Below, piece after piece: positions 28,554 to 37,000 of a DNA stretch of 64,000 bases (position 1 is the stretch's first letter; every line of letters begins with the position of its first letter). The notes under the pieces were generated by a model. It saw only the letters and a list, made by a program, of their open reading frames with translations, did no database searches and was not told the origin of the DNA. Position numbers and translations under genes: made by a program. Source of the stretch: Paramagnetospirillum kuznetsovii (lineage in GTDB: Bacteria; Pseudomonadota; Alphaproteobacteria; Rhodospirillales; Magnetospirillaceae); the NCBI RefSeq assembly GCF_003284725.1, contig NZ_PGTO01000009.1, positions 87,050 through 151,049 of the forward strand, written 5' to 3'.

Positions 28554-29072
28554 TTACCCGTGATCCGAAGTACATGCCGCGTCGGGCGGCAGGTGGTAGT
28601 CCCTGCGCAGAAAACGCGGTGTCAGCACGCCCCGCGCCGACAGGCCGTCGGCCAGAAGCCGCGCCAATCCCAAACCCACCACCAGCCCGCCGAAGGCCCC
28701 CAGGGCGGCCATGCCGTCGGTGGCGTAAAATTCCTGGCCGAGGATGCCGCCCGCCAAAAGGGCGATCAGCGGCAGGCCGTAGGCGGTGGCGGCGCCCTTG
28801 ACCAGAGCGGTCTCGCTGATGCCGACCACCACGCGCTCGCCCACCTTCAATCCCAGATCGCCGGGAAGCTGGAAGCGCTTGGCCGCCATGCGCTTGGCAT
28901 TGCCCGCATCCTTGCCGATGCTGCACAGCCCGGCGGAATGACAGGTGCCGCAACTGGTGGTCTCTTCCGGTTCCAGCCATGCCCGGCCGCCCTCGACCGC
29001 GACCACGCGGGCAAAGCCCTCGAGCAGAGTCTGGCCATCGGCATCGGGGAAGGAGGAACCGGCGTCGCTCAT
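28554..29072 (-). CDS. rseC: RseC/MucC-type membrane protein
   Basis: This 172-residue protein has a cytoplasmic N-terminal domain with Cys pattern SCGTCHSAGLCSIGK, followed by two transmembrane helices (TAYGLPLIALLAGGILGQ and MAALGAFGGLVVGLGLA). This is the SoxR-reducing/RseC family, linked in E. coli to Rsx-dependent reduction of SoxR. Its placement between apbE and rnfA supports a role in Rnf assembly or electron output. The start at 29072 follows the apbE stop by 5 bases. The open frame upstream is a shadow. Confidence 0.85.
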   Translation of the reverse strand: MSDAGSSFPDADGQTLLEGFARVVAVEGGRAWLEPEETTSCGTCHSAGLCSIGKDAGNAKRMAAKRFQLPGDLGLKVGERVVVGISETALVKGAATAYGLPLIALLAGGILGQEFYATDGMAALGAFGGLVVGLGLARLLADGLSARGVLTPRFLRRDYHLPPDAACTSDHG

Positions 29073-29077
29073 ATGCG

Positions 29078-30076
29078 TCAGACCGTCACCGTCGCGCTCA
29101 CGCCGTCGGGCGTGACGAAAATGGCCTGCAACGCCCCGGCTGCCTTGAGGATCGCGCGGCGCTTGTCCTCGGGGGCCAGGATCAGGGTGGTGGCCAGACC
29201 GTCGGCGATGGTGGCGGTATCGGCGATCACCGTGACGCCGACCATGGCGGGTGCCGTCTTGCCGGTGCGGGCGTCGATGATATGGGTGAACTTGCCCGCC
29301 TCGTCGAAGATGGTGCCGTAGCCGCCCGAGGTGGAGACGCATTTGTCGGTGACGCTGACCTCGGTGACCGCCTTGGAGGGATCGGCCGGATTGGCGATGC
29401 CGATACGCCAGGCCGAACCGTCGGGCTTGGCGGCCATGGCGCGGGGCTCGCCCATGTCCACCAGCACGTTCTCGAAGCCGTGGCTGCGCAAAACCGCCGC
29501 CACCTTGTCGGTGATGTAACCCTGAGCGCGGGCGTTGAGCGTGATGGCCATGCCGGGGCGCGCCAGCGCGACGCGGCGGGCGGCGGTGTCCACCTGGATG
29601 CCGCGCCAGTCCACCAGGGCAAGGGCGGCGGCGAGATCCTTGGCCGAGGGACCGGCGGGATCGGCATGGGCGGCGGTGAAGTGCTCGAAATACAGCTTCC
29701 ACACCGGCTGGATGGAAGGATCGAACACGCCGTCGCTGATGCGGGCCAGTTCCTTGGCATGGGAGACCAGTTCCATGAACTCGGCCGGGGCATCGTCCAG
29801 CTTGCCGTCGCGGTTCAAGGCCGAGATGGCCGAATCGGCGCGATAGACGCTGAAGATGGCTTCCAGCCGGGCCAGTTCGGCCGTGCTGGCCTCGATGGCG
29901 GCGCGGGCCTTGGCTTCGTCGCTATGGTAAAGCTGGATGGTCGAAGGGGCGCCCAGCGTGGTGCCTTCCCAGCGCAGCATGCGGGCCTGGGCCTGACTGG
30001 CCTTGGCGAGCAAGGGCAGACCGGCGGCGGCGGCCAGGATGGTAATGGCACGGCGGCGAGTGATACGAACGGTCAT
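29078..30076 (-). CDS. apbE: FAD:protein FMN transferase ApbE
   Basis: This 332-residue exported enzyme attaches FMN to Thr or Ser in RnfG and RnfD. The N-terminus has a twin-arginine-type leader (RRRAITILAAAAGLPLLA). Conserved segments are FSVYRADSAISALNRDG, GYITDKVAAVLRSHGFENVLVDMGE, STSGGYGTIFDEAGKFTHIIDARTGK and the metal-binding TIADGLATTL. It is the first gene of the rnf operon. Confidence 0.93.
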   Translation of the reverse strand: MTVRITRRRAITILAAAAGLPLLAKASQAQARMLRWEGTTLGAPSTIQLYHSDEAKARAAIEASTAELARLEAIFSVYRADSAISALNRDGKLDDAPAEFMELVSHAKELARISDGVFDPSIQPVWKLYFEHFTAAHADPAGPSAKDLAAALALVDWRGIQVDTAARRVALARPGMAITLNARAQGYITDKVAAVLRSHGFENVLVDMGEPRAMAAKPDGSAWRIGIANPADPSKAVTEVSVTDKCVSTSGGYGTIFDEAGKFTHIIDARTGKTAPAMVGVTVIADTATIADGLATTLILAPEDKRRAILKAAGALQAIFVTPDGVSATVTV

Positions 30077-30450
30077 CGAACCTAGGCCTCCCTCGGGCGA
30101 GATATCCGGAGATCCGGCATTTTAAAATTGCTCAAAAAAGCGTCACCTTGATGGTATGCGACATGGTGGCCCACTTCAAGCCTGTGCCGCAACATAATAG
30201 GCATCCGAATGCCGATTTTTTTGTCGTGGTAAAACAACGTCTTGTCCTGTCCTCGACCCGCTTGGGGAGGCCGATCCCAGCCCAATGGGTGGGAACAGCC
30301 GGAAAAATATTGGGGACTTCGCCATCGCAGCATGGCTTGGTCGTTCCCGACGGGCGCGGTGCACAAAAGCAAGCGGCGTGCCAGGGCGGGAAATGGCGGT
30401 TCTTGGTGAAGCTGTTCCCGGATTGTCGGGTCTGCGACACTTGCGCGGCC
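30077..30450. other. Regulatory gap upstream of apbE-rnf
   Basis: These 374 bases lie between the apbE start and the end of the esterase gene. I see one promoter-like pair (next entry). I find no convincing ORF, repeat, NifA (TGT-N10-ACA) or FNR palindrome in it. Confidence 0.5.
30151..30179 (-). promoter_or_regulatory. Candidate promoter of the apbE-rnf operon
   Basis: On the minus strand TTGAAG (4/6) and TACCAT (4/6) are separated by 17 bases. The predicted transcript would have a leader of about 70 bases before apbE. Confidence 0.3.
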
Positions 30451-31413
30451 TCAGTTCCCGACAACGCTTGCCCATGTGTCGCAAACCTCGTCCAGGGCGT
30501 CGCGGCCGCAGGCGAGATAGGCGGCCAGACCGAGGCAGCCGTGGATGGCGCCTTCCAGGCAGACCGCGCGCACCGGAACTCCGGCCTTGGTCAGGGCCTC
30601 GGCATAGGCCTTGCCTTCATCCACCAGGGGGTCGAAGCCGCAGGTCAGCACCAAAGCGGGGGCCAGCCCGGCATGGGAGTCGGCCCGCAGCGGTGAGGCG
30701 TCGGGCTCCAGCACCGGACCGCTTCGCCCGACGAAATACTGCTGGGTGAACCACGTGATATCCGCCTGGGTCAGCAGATAGCCCTCGGCGAGGCGTGCGC
30801 GCGACGGATAATCGCCGCCCTGGTCCACCGCCGGATAGATCAGCAGTTGGGCGGCGAGCCGGATGCCGAGGTCGCGGGCGTGCAGCGCTGCCACCGCGCT
30901 CAGGGTTCCTCCCGCGCTGTCGCCCGCCACCCCGAGGACGCATCCCTTGCCGGGACCGGTCGCCAGCCATTGGAGGGCGGCGGTGCCGTCTTGGATGGCG
31001 GCGGGGTAGGGGTGTTCCGGCCCCATGCGATAGTCCACCGAGGCCACCAGCGAGCCGGTGCGCAGCGCGATGTTGCGGCAGATGGCATCATGGGTGTCGA
31101 GATCGCCCACCACGAAGCCGCCGCCATGGAAATACAGCAGGGCGGCCTTGACCTCGGCTTGACCGGCGGGTCGGAAGAGGCGGATGGGAAGGGCGCCGCC
31201 GGGGCCGGGGATGGCCATGGTCTCGGCATCGACGCCGTCGGGGGCGGGGGGATTGGTGCGCGACAGCCTGCGGGCGAATTCCGCCCGCGCATCCACGGGG
31301 CTCATGGTCCCCAGGGAGGGAAGCTTCAGTTCGGCGGCCTTGGCCAGGATGAAGGCGACATCATCGTCGAGTTTGCCCGGCGTCCCCCTCGAAACCGTTT
31401 GGCTCGCGATCAT
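30451..31413 (-). CDS. Alpha/beta hydrolase, hormone-sensitive-lipase (esterase) family
   Basis: This 320-residue cytoplasmic esterase has oxyanion-hole motif YFHGGGFVVGDLDTHD and nucleophile elbow GDSAGGTLS. The late Asp is in TCGFDPLVDEGKAYAE and the catalytic His is in EGAIHGCLGL. The residue set is complete. I preferred the ATG at 31413, with GGAG upstream, over the one at 31428. It stands alone and the substrate is unknown. Confidence 0.88.
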   Translation of the reverse strand: MIASQTVSRGTPGKLDDDVAFILAKAAELKLPSLGTMSPVDARAEFARRLSRTNPPAPDGVDAETMAIPGPGGALPIRLFRPAGQAEVKAALLYFHGGGFVVGDLDTHDAICRNIALRTGSLVASVDYRMGPEHPYPAAIQDGTAALQWLATGPGKGCVLGVAGDSAGGTLSAVAALHARDLGIRLAAQLLIYPAVDQGGDYPSRARLAEGYLLTQADITWFTQQYFVGRSGPVLEPDASPLRADSHAGLAPALVLTCGFDPLVDEGKAYAEALTKAGVPVRAVCLEGAIHGCLGLAAYLACGRDALDEVCDTWASVVGN

Positions 31414-31540
31414 TCCCCGTCTCTCCATCCTGGTTGGCCGAACGCAAACCTAACAGGGTGGACATCCATTGTCGTGGCGGTTGACCTTTTTGGCCGCCGA
31501 TACGCATCATCCATCACGGCGACAGGACGGAGGGGAGAGC

Positions 31541-32212
31541 ATGCCGGGGGGAACAAGCAAGGCGGTGCTGCGCAGGCTCGGCGACAGCCGGTTTTCGACG
31601 GTCTATTTCCGCGGCGAGGGCATCGATATCGGCGCCGGGGGCGATCCGCTGTTTCTCTATAGCGAGCAGTTTCCCTTGATTCGGAAGTTGCGGGTGTGGG
31701 ATCAGGGCGATGGCGACGCCCAGACCTTGACCGGCCTCGCCGACGAATCCTTCGATTTCGTCCATTCCAGCCATTGCCTGGAACATCTGGTCGACCCGGC
31801 GGAGGGGTTGCGCAACTGGTTTCGCGTGCTGAAGCCCGGCGGCCATATGGTGCTGCTGCTGCCCGACGAGGATCTCTACGAGCAAGGGGTTTTCCCTTCC
31901 ACCTTCAATGCCGACCATAAATGGACCTTCACCATTTCCAAGGCCGAATCGTGGTCGCGGCGCTCCATCAACGTGACCGATATTCTCGGCGGTTTGGGGG
32001 GCGCGGCCGAGATTCTGAAGATCGAACTGCTCGACGCCGGTCACCGGTTCCGCCTGCCGCGCTTCGACCAGACGCTGACGCCGACCGCCGAATGCGGCAT
32101 CGAGATCGTGCTGCGCAAGCGCATGCCGGACGAGCTGATCAAGAAGGGCCGATTGCCGCCGGACGGCCGCCTGAGCCCCGATGATATTTTCGTACTGACA
32201 GGATTGCGATGA
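31541..32212 (+). CDS. Class I SAM-dependent methyltransferase
   Basis: This 223-residue protein has SAM-binding motif I GEGIDIGAGGDPLF, motif II/III region SFDFVHSSHCLEHLVDPAEGL and post-motif LKPGGHMVLLLPDEDLYEQG. Substrate features are not recognisable. It might act on a small metabolite or a lipid. The ATG at 31541 has GGAGGGGAG upstream. Its stop overlaps the thioesterase start by 4 bases. Confidence 0.85.
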   Translation: MPGGTSKAVLRRLGDSRFSTVYFRGEGIDIGAGGDPLFLYSEQFPLIRKLRVWDQGDGDAQTLTGLADESFDFVHSSHCLEHLVDPAEGLRNWFRVLKPGGHMVLLLPDEDLYEQGVFPSTFNADHKWTFTISKAESWSRRSINVTDILGGLGGAAEILKIELLDAGHRFRLPRFDQTLTPTAECGIEIVLRKRMPDELIKKGRLPPDGRLSPDDIFVLTGLR

Positions 32213-32640
32213 CCCAAGACCTTCTGGACGGCGAGCCGACATCGGGCTTTCAAGACCTGCTCGGCTATCATCTGGCCGAATGGGCGGAGGGCCATGCCGT
32301 ATTGGAATTAGCCGTCGAGCGTAAGCATTGCAATCGGGCCGGTGTGGTCCATGGCGGCGTGCTCGCCACCCTGATCGATACGTCCTGCGGCTTCTCGGCC
32401 ACCTATTGCCCGGTGCCCGGTCGGGTGCGGCGGGTGGTGACTCTGTCGCTGACCTCGTCATTCCTCGGGCAAGCCCGGCACGGCATCATCCGGGCGGTGG
32501 GCCGCATGCGGGCGGGCGGCAGCCGCATCGTGTTCTGTTCGGCCGAGGTGCTGGACGAAGACGGCAAGCTGATCGCCATGGGGGAAGGCAGCTTCCGCTA
32601 CCGCACGGGCAGCAAGGCGCTGGAGGGCGTTCCGCTGTAA
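32209..32640 (+). CDS. Hotdog-fold thioesterase (PaaI-like)
   Basis: This 143-residue acyl-CoA thioesterase of the PaaI/YbgC hotdog type has the signature HCNRAGVVHGGVLATLIDTSCGF, with HGG and the downstream catalytic Asp. The end GEGSFRYR is typical. It overlaps the methyltransferase and lies about 470 bases before the acyl-CoA catabolic operon. It could hydrolyse dead-end CoA esters from that pathway, by position only. Confidence 0.85.
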   Translation: MTQDLLDGEPTSGFQDLLGYHLAEWAEGHAVLELAVERKHCNRAGVVHGGVLATLIDTSCGFSATYCPVPGRVRRVVTLSLTSSFLGQARHGIIRAVGRMRAGGSRIVFCSAEVLDEDGKLIAMGEGSFRYRTGSKALEGVPL

Positions 32641-32746
32641 GAGGCGGCGATTTTTCTACCCTTCCCATCATCGTCATGCGCGGGCATTGACCCAATGCTG
32701 TCTGATTTGAGCGTCGGCGACACGATCCGTTGGCTGTTGATGATTC

Positions 32747-32958
32747 ACCACCAAGGCACCAAGGACACCAAGAGGGCGGAGCAAAAGGCCAAGCCTTATT
32801 CGCTCGTCATGGCCGGGCGTGTCCCGGCCACCCACGCGGTTCCGCTTGAAATCCCTATGCAAGGACAATCCAAACGGATGGGCGTGGTTGCCCGTGACAA
32901 GCACGGGCATGACGGAAGGCAAAAAACCGTGTCGCCCTCTTGGTGTCTTTGTGGTCAA
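32747..32958. repeat. MITE-like element with inverted ends
   Basis: This non-coding element of about 210 bases is bounded by long imperfect inverted ends (ACACCAAGAGGGCG and its complement CGCCCTCTTGGTGT). Within it a CGTCATGGCCGGGCGTGTCCC unit faces a related inverted CACGGGCATGACGG segment. No transposase is seen. It fills most of the 32641-33048 gap. Confidence 0.65.
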
Positions 32959-33048
32959 TACCCTCGGCAGCCAGCGGAGCATGTCGCCGAATTTAAGCCG
33001 GACAGAAGTGGGTCAAGCCCGCGCATGACGGGAGCCAGGAAATAGGCA

Positions 33049-33077
33049 TTGACATGCGCATTAAGCTGAATGATCAT
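33049..33077 (+). promoter_or_regulatory. Candidate promoter of the acyl-CoA catabolic operon
   Basis: A consensus -35 TTGACA is followed after 17 bases by GATCAT, a weak -10. The -10 lies inside the first palindromic operator, so repressor binding would block the promoter. Confidence 0.45.
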
Positions 33078-33102
33078 TCAGTCAGAATGAACGACCATTC
33101 AG
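33066..33102. promoter_or_regulatory. Paired operator-like palindromes (CTGAA-N6-TTCAG)
   Basis: CTGAATGATCATTCAG at 33066-33081 is a perfect palindrome. A second site, ATGAACGACCATTCAG at 33087-33102, matches all but the first base of CTGAA-N6-TTCAG, with centres 21 bases (two turns) apart. TetR-family regulators use such sites, and a TetR gene lies in this operon at 37923. Confidence 0.7.
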
Positions 33103-33114
33103 TTTGAGGCTTTC

Positions 33115-33888
33115 ATGTCGCAGCAGGTTCTCTCCATTTCGCGGGTCGGCGCCGTCGTGGTGCTCACCCTGGACAGCCCGCCGGTCAATGCCCTGTCCAA
33201 GGCGCTGATCAAGGCGCTGCACGGGGCCATGGACCAGGTGGAGGCGGACAAGACCATCGGCGCCGTGCACATCCGCAGTGCCGCCAAGGTGTTCTGCGCC
33301 GGGGCAGATCTGGCCGAGATGCGCGAAAATCTTGCCGATCCCGACAAGGTCGACGCCCAGATCGACTTCGTGCGCGATCTGCAGAACGTGTTGAAGCGCA
33401 TCGAGACGCTGGGCGTCGCCACCATCGCCGAGGTGAGCGGGGCCGCCATGGGCGGCGGTTTCGAGCTTGCCCTGGCCTGCGATTTCCGCGTCGCCGCCCA
33501 TGAAGCCAAGCTGGCGCTGCCCGAGGTCAATCTCGGCCTGATCCCCGGTGCCGGGGGCACCCAGCGCCTGACCAATCTGTGCGGCCCCGCGGTGGCCAAG
33601 CGGCTGATCCTGGGGGCCGAGATTCTCGACGGCGCTTCCGCGCTGGCCATGGGGCTTGTCCATTGGGCGGTGCCGCGCGCCGAGCTTCCCGCCTTCGCTA
33701 GCGCCCTGGCCGAGCGGGTGGGGGCGCTGCCCCGCGCCGCCGTCGCCGCTTCCAAATCCTGCATCGCCGCCGCCGCCGACCCCCGGCGCGACGGCTACGA
33801 GGAAGAACTGTCCGCCACCCGTGATCTGCTGCTGCACGAGCCCGAGACCCGCTCACGGGTCGAGGCTTTCCTGGGCGGCCAACGATGA
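33115..33888 (+). CDS. Enoyl-CoA hydratase/isomerase family protein
   Basis: This 257-residue crotonase-fold enzyme is the first gene of the operon. CoA and oxyanion-hole segments are SAAKVFCAGADLAEM and VSGAAMGGGFELALACDFRVAA. The catalytic-loop region ALPEVNLGLIPGAGGTQRLTNLCG carries the Glu expected of a hydratase. The pathway position (for example beta-oxidation of a ring-derived acyl-CoA) is inferred from neighbours. Confidence 0.9.
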   Translation: MSQQVLSISRVGAVVVLTLDSPPVNALSKALIKALHGAMDQVEADKTIGAVHIRSAAKVFCAGADLAEMRENLADPDKVDAQIDFVRDLQNVLKRIETLGVATIAEVSGAAMGGGFELALACDFRVAAHEAKLALPEVNLGLIPGAGGTQRLTNLCGPAVAKRLILGAEILDGASALAMGLVHWAVPRAELPAFASALAERVGALPRAAVAASKSCIAAAADPRRDGYEEELSATRDLLLHEPETRSRVEAFLGGQR

Positions 33889-33905
33889 TCGAAGTCCGAC
33901 GAGTC

Positions 33906-33923
33906 GCTGAACGTCAGTTCAGC
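33906..33923. promoter_or_regulatory. Third operator-like palindrome, after the first hydratase gene
   Basis: GCTGAAC-GTCA-GTTCAGC is an 18-base palindrome carrying the same CTGAA-N6-TTCAG core as the paired sites at 33066 and 33087. It stands upstream of the SDR gene, suggesting an internal promoter under the same regulator. Confidence 0.55.
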
Positions 33924-34029
33924 GGAGAGGCGTTGCGGCCAAGGGCCGGCGCGCCACGTGGCGCGGAGCCAAGCCCTGCGGAGGCAGGGCGCCCGGCGAA
34001 TGAGGGATAAACAAAAAAGGAGTCTTCCC

Positions 34030-34776
34030 ATGAACTTCAAGGACAAGGTCGCCCTGGTCACCGGCGCCGCTTCCGGCATCGGCCTGTGCACCGCTCAAAG
34101 CATCGCCGAGCTGGGCGGCGACGTTCTGATCGCCGACATCAACGCCGATGCGGGCGAAGCGGCGGCCGCCGCCATCCGCGCCAAGGGCGGCAAGGCGGAA
34201 TTCGTCCGTCTCGACGTGACCGACAAGGCCTCCGTCGCCAATGTGCGCGATCATGTGCTGGCCTCGCGCGGGCGGCTCGACGTGCTGTGCAACGTGGCGG
34301 GCTGGGGCCATATCCAGCCTTTCGTCGACAATGACGACGCCTTCATCGCCAAGGTGATGAACCTCAACCTCAACGGCCCCATCGAGCTGATCCGCGCCTT
34401 CTTCCCCTCCATGATCGAGAAGAAGGGCGGCAAGATCGTCAACGTCTCGTCGGACGCCGGCCGTGTCGGTTCGCTGGGCGAAAGCGTCTATTCGGCGGCC
34501 AAGGGCGGCCTGATCGCCTTTTCCAAGTCGCTGGCCCGCGAAGGCGCTCGGTACGGCATCAACGTCAACGCCATCTGCCCCGGCCCCACCGACACCCCCT
34601 TGCTGAAGTCGGAGCCGGAAAAGTTCCTGGAAGCCTTCCTGAAGGTCATTCCCATGCGCCGCTTCGGCAAGCCGCAGGAAGTGGCCGACGGCATCGTCTT
34701 CCTGGCGTCCAACCGCGCCGACTACATCACAGGTCAGGTGCTGAGCGTCAACGGCGGCATCACCATGGTGGGCTAA
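34030..34776 (+). CDS. SDR-family dehydrogenase, BadH-like
   Basis: This 248-residue short-chain dehydrogenase has cofactor motif VTGAASGIGLCTA. An Asp after strand 2 (IADINAD) suggests NAD preference. CNVAG and the catalytic set Ser (NVSSDAGRVGS) and YSAAKGG are present. The C-terminus is ITGQVLSVNGG. It resembles 2-hydroxycyclohexanecarboxyl-CoA dehydrogenase (BadH) and other hydroxyacyl-CoA SDRs. AAGGAG lies before the ATG at 34030. The exact substrate is not provable here. Confidence 0.87.
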   Translation: MNFKDKVALVTGAASGIGLCTAQSIAELGGDVLIADINADAGEAAAAAIRAKGGKAEFVRLDVTDKASVANVRDHVLASRGRLDVLCNVAGWGHIQPFVDNDDAFIAKVMNLNLNGPIELIRAFFPSMIEKKGGKIVNVSSDAGRVGSLGESVYSAAKGGLIAFSKSLAREGARYGINVNAICPGPTDTPLLKSEPEKFLEAFLKVIPMRRFGKPQEVADGIVFLASNRADYITGQVLSVNGGITMVG

Positions 34777-34788
34777 GGCCTCAATTTC

Positions 34789-34837
34789 GGAGCGCGGGCG
34801 TCTCGCCCGCAGGGTGCGGCCAAGATGGCCGCGCTCC
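34789..34837. repeat. Cloverleaf-like REP repeat, copy in the CoA operon
   Basis: This is the same element as 23496-23543. The outer stem is GGAGCGCGG/CCGCGCTCC, with two inner hairpins closed by GCGGGC/GCCCGC and GCGGCC/GGCCGC. It lies between the SDR and the second hydratase, in the same orientation relative to transcription as the rnf copy. Confidence 0.85.
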
Positions 34838-34857
34838 TCAAAACAAGGAGAGATCAC

Positions 34858-35676
34858 ATGCGTAAGTTCAAGGCTGCCGACTACAAGGCCGAACATTTCG
34901 ACTGGAAGGTGGACGGCAAGGTCGCGACCCTGACCCTGAACCGTCCCGAGCGCAAGAATCCGCTGACCTTCGACTCCTATGGCGAGCTGCGCGATCTGTT
35001 CAACAATCTGTGCTACGCCACCGACGTCAAGGCGGTTGTCATCACCGGGTCGGGCGGCAATTTCTGTTCGGGCGGCGACGTGCACGAGATCATCGGGCCG
35101 CTGACCAAGATGGAAATGCCGGAATTGCTGGAATTCACCCGCATGACCGGCGACGCGGTCAAGGCCATGCGCATGTGCCCACAGCCCATCATCGCCGCCA
35201 TCGACGGCATCTGCGCCGGTGCCGGAACCATGCTGGCCTCGGCTTCCGACATCCGCCTGGGCACCGCCAAATCCAAGGTGGCCTTCCTGTTCGTGCGCGT
35301 CGGCCTCGCCGGTGCCGACATGGGCGCCTGCACCCTGCTGCCCCGTCTGATCGGACTCTCTCGCGCCGCCGAACTGCTCTATACCGGCCGCGCCATGGGC
35401 GGCGAGGAAGCCGAGCGCTGGGGCTTCTACAACAGCCTGTATTCCTCGGAAGAGGTGCTGGACGCCGCCACCAAGCTGGCCCACAGCCTGGCCGACGGCC
35501 CCACCTTCGGCCATGCCATGACCAAGAAGATGCTGTGGCAGGAATGGAACCAGGGTCTTGGCGAGTGCATCGAGGCCGAGGCCCAGGCTCAAGCCATCTG
35601 CATGCAGACCAACGACTTCGAGCGTGCCTATGTGGCCTTTGCCGCCAAGCAGTCGCCCAAGTTCGAGGGTAACTGA
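34858..35676 (+). CDS. Enoyl-CoA hydratase family protein
   Basis: This 272-residue crotonase-fold enzyme has oxyanion-hole segments [16 protein letters not shown] and [21 protein letters not shown]. In the active-site loop, [24 protein letters not shown] lacks the Glu at the usual hydratase position and has aliphatic or Asp residues instead. It could therefore be a hydrolase or lyase (BadI-like or ring-opening) rather than a simple hydratase. The ATG at 34858 has AAGGAGAG upstream. Confidence 0.87.
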   Translation: MRKFKAADYKAEHFDWKVDGKVATLTLNRPERKNPLTFDSYGELRDLFNNLCYATDVKAVVITGSGGNFCSGGDVHEIIGPLTKMEMPELLEFTRMTGDAVKAMRMCPQPIIAAIDGICAGAGTMLASASDIRLGTAKSKVAFLFVRVGLAGADMGACTLLPRLIGLSRAAELLYTGRAMGGEEAERWGFYNSLYSSEEVLDAATKLAHSLADGPTFGHAMTKKMLWQEWNQGLGECIEAEAQAQAICMQTNDFERAYVAFAAKQSPKFEGN

Positions 35677-35678
35677 CC

Positions 35679-36869
35679 ATGTCCGACGCCTCGTTCCTCC
35701 AATGGCCGTTCTTCGACCAGACCCACCGGGATTTCGCCCGTGACCTGGAAGACTGGGCCAAGGCCAATCTGGACCGGGTGTGCCCGGAGGACGAGGCGCA
35801 TGGACCGGCCATGGACGAGACGGCGCGCCGTCTCGTCCGCGAGCTGGGCAAGGCGGGATTTCTCGCCGCTTCCATCCCCAAGGCCTATGGCGGCCGCGCC
35901 AAGGATTTCGACGTTCGCGCCATCTGTCTGGGCCGCGAGATCCTGGGGCGTCACGCCGGTCTGGCCGATTTCGCCTTCGCCATGCAGGGCTTGGGCAGCG
36001 CCGCCATCACCCTGTTCGGCAATGACGCGCAGAAATCCCGCTATCTGCCCAAGGTGGGCAAGGGCGAACTGATCGCCGCCTTCGCCATTTCCGAGGTGGA
36101 TGCCGGTTCCGACGTGGGCAATATGAGCACGCGGGCGGTCAGGGATGGCGACCATTACGTCATCGACGGCGGCAAGACCTGGATTTCCAATGCCGGTCTC
36201 GCCGATTTCTATACCGTCTTCGCCCGCATCGGCGACGAGAGCGGCGCCAAGAACCTCGCCGCCTTCGTGGTGGATGCCGACACGCCCGGCCTGACGGTGT
36301 CCGAACGCATCGACGTCATCGCGCCGCATCCGCTGGGCTCGCTGACATTCGACAACATGCGGGTGCCCGCCGCCAACATGCTGGGCCAGCCGGGCGAGGG
36401 CTTCAAGGTCGCCATGTCGGTGCTGGACGTGTTCCGCACCACGGTGGGCGCCGCCGCCCTGGGCTTCGCGCGGCGCGCCATGGACGAGGCCCTGGCCCGC
36501 GTGTTCAAGCGCAAGGTGTTCGGTTCCAAGCTGGCGGACTATCAGCTGACCCAGGCCAAGATCGCCGAGATGGCGGTTGCCATCGACGCGAGTGCCTTGC
36601 TGATCTACCGCTCCGCCTGGACCAAGGATGTCAAGGGCGGCCGCGTCACCCGCGAAGCCTCCATGGCCAAGCAGTTCGCCACCGATCAGGCCCAAGTGGT
36701 GATCGACGAGGCGGTGCAGCTATGGGGCGGCCTCGGCGTGGTGTCCGGCGTCAAGGTAGAGACGCTGTACCGCGAAATCCGGGCGCTACGCATCTATGAA
36801 GGCACCAGCGAGGTCCAGAAGCTGGTCATCGCCTCCAAGGTGTTCGAGGAGTATCGGAATGAAACATGA
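35679..36869 (+). CDS. Acyl-CoA dehydrogenase
   Basis: This 396-residue FAD enzyme begins 2 bases after the hydratase stop. Signatures are [16 protein letters not shown] (FAD/substrate), [15 protein letters not shown] and the C-terminal [31 protein letters not shown] carries the Glu of the EGTSE motif, which is the catalytic base in most family members. A cyclohexane- or glutaryl-type acyl-CoA substrate is possible from context. Confidence 0.92.
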   Translation: MSDASFLQWPFFDQTHRDFARDLEDWAKANLDRVCPEDEAHGPAMDETARRLVRELGKAGFLAASIPKAYGGRAKDFDVRAICLGREILGRHAGLADFAFAMQGLGSAAITLFGNDAQKSRYLPKVGKGELIAAFAISEVDAGSDVGNMSTRAVRDGDHYVIDGGKTWISNAGLADFYTVFARIGDESGAKNLAAFVVDADTPGLTVSERIDVIAPHPLGSLTFDNMRVPAANMLGQPGEGFKVAMSVLDVFRTTVGAAALGFARRAMDEALARVFKRKVFGSKLADYQLTQAKIAEMAVAIDASALLIYRSAWTKDVKGGRVTREASMAKQFATDQAQVVIDEAVQLWGGLGVVSGVKVETLYREIRALRIYEGTSEVQKLVIASKVFEEYRNET

Positions 36870-36892
36870 CCAGGGTGGTCATCGGGCAAGTC

Positions 36893-36996
36893 CCTCTCCC
36901 CTTGTGGGAGAGGGATTTAGGGTGAGGGGGCGGATATGCCGCGCGGACGCGCGGCCCCCTCACCCCGGCCCTCTCCCACAAGGGGAGAGGGGGGCT
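36893..36996. repeat. CCCTCTCCC-type palindromic repeat, copy A
   Basis: The outer arms are CCCTCTCCCCTTGTGGGAGAGGG and a matching CTCTCCCACAAGGGGAGAGG, with inner GTGAGGGGGC/GCCCCCTCAC arms. It lies between the acyl-CoA dehydrogenase and the second SDR. Its right arm (GGGGAGAGGGG) provides the apparent ribosome-binding site of the SDR. Confidence 0.8.
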
Positions 36997-37000
36997 CGTC

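Noticed and set aside
29073..29702. Upstream extension of the rseC open frame
   Set aside because: It overlaps apbE completely and is Arg/His/Gly-rich. RseC family similarity begins at the ATG at 29072.
30077..30450. NifA or FNR site upstream of the rnf operon
   Set aside because: A TGT...ACA pair has the wrong spacing (9 instead of 10 bases) and no TTGAT-N4-ATCAA palindrome was found.
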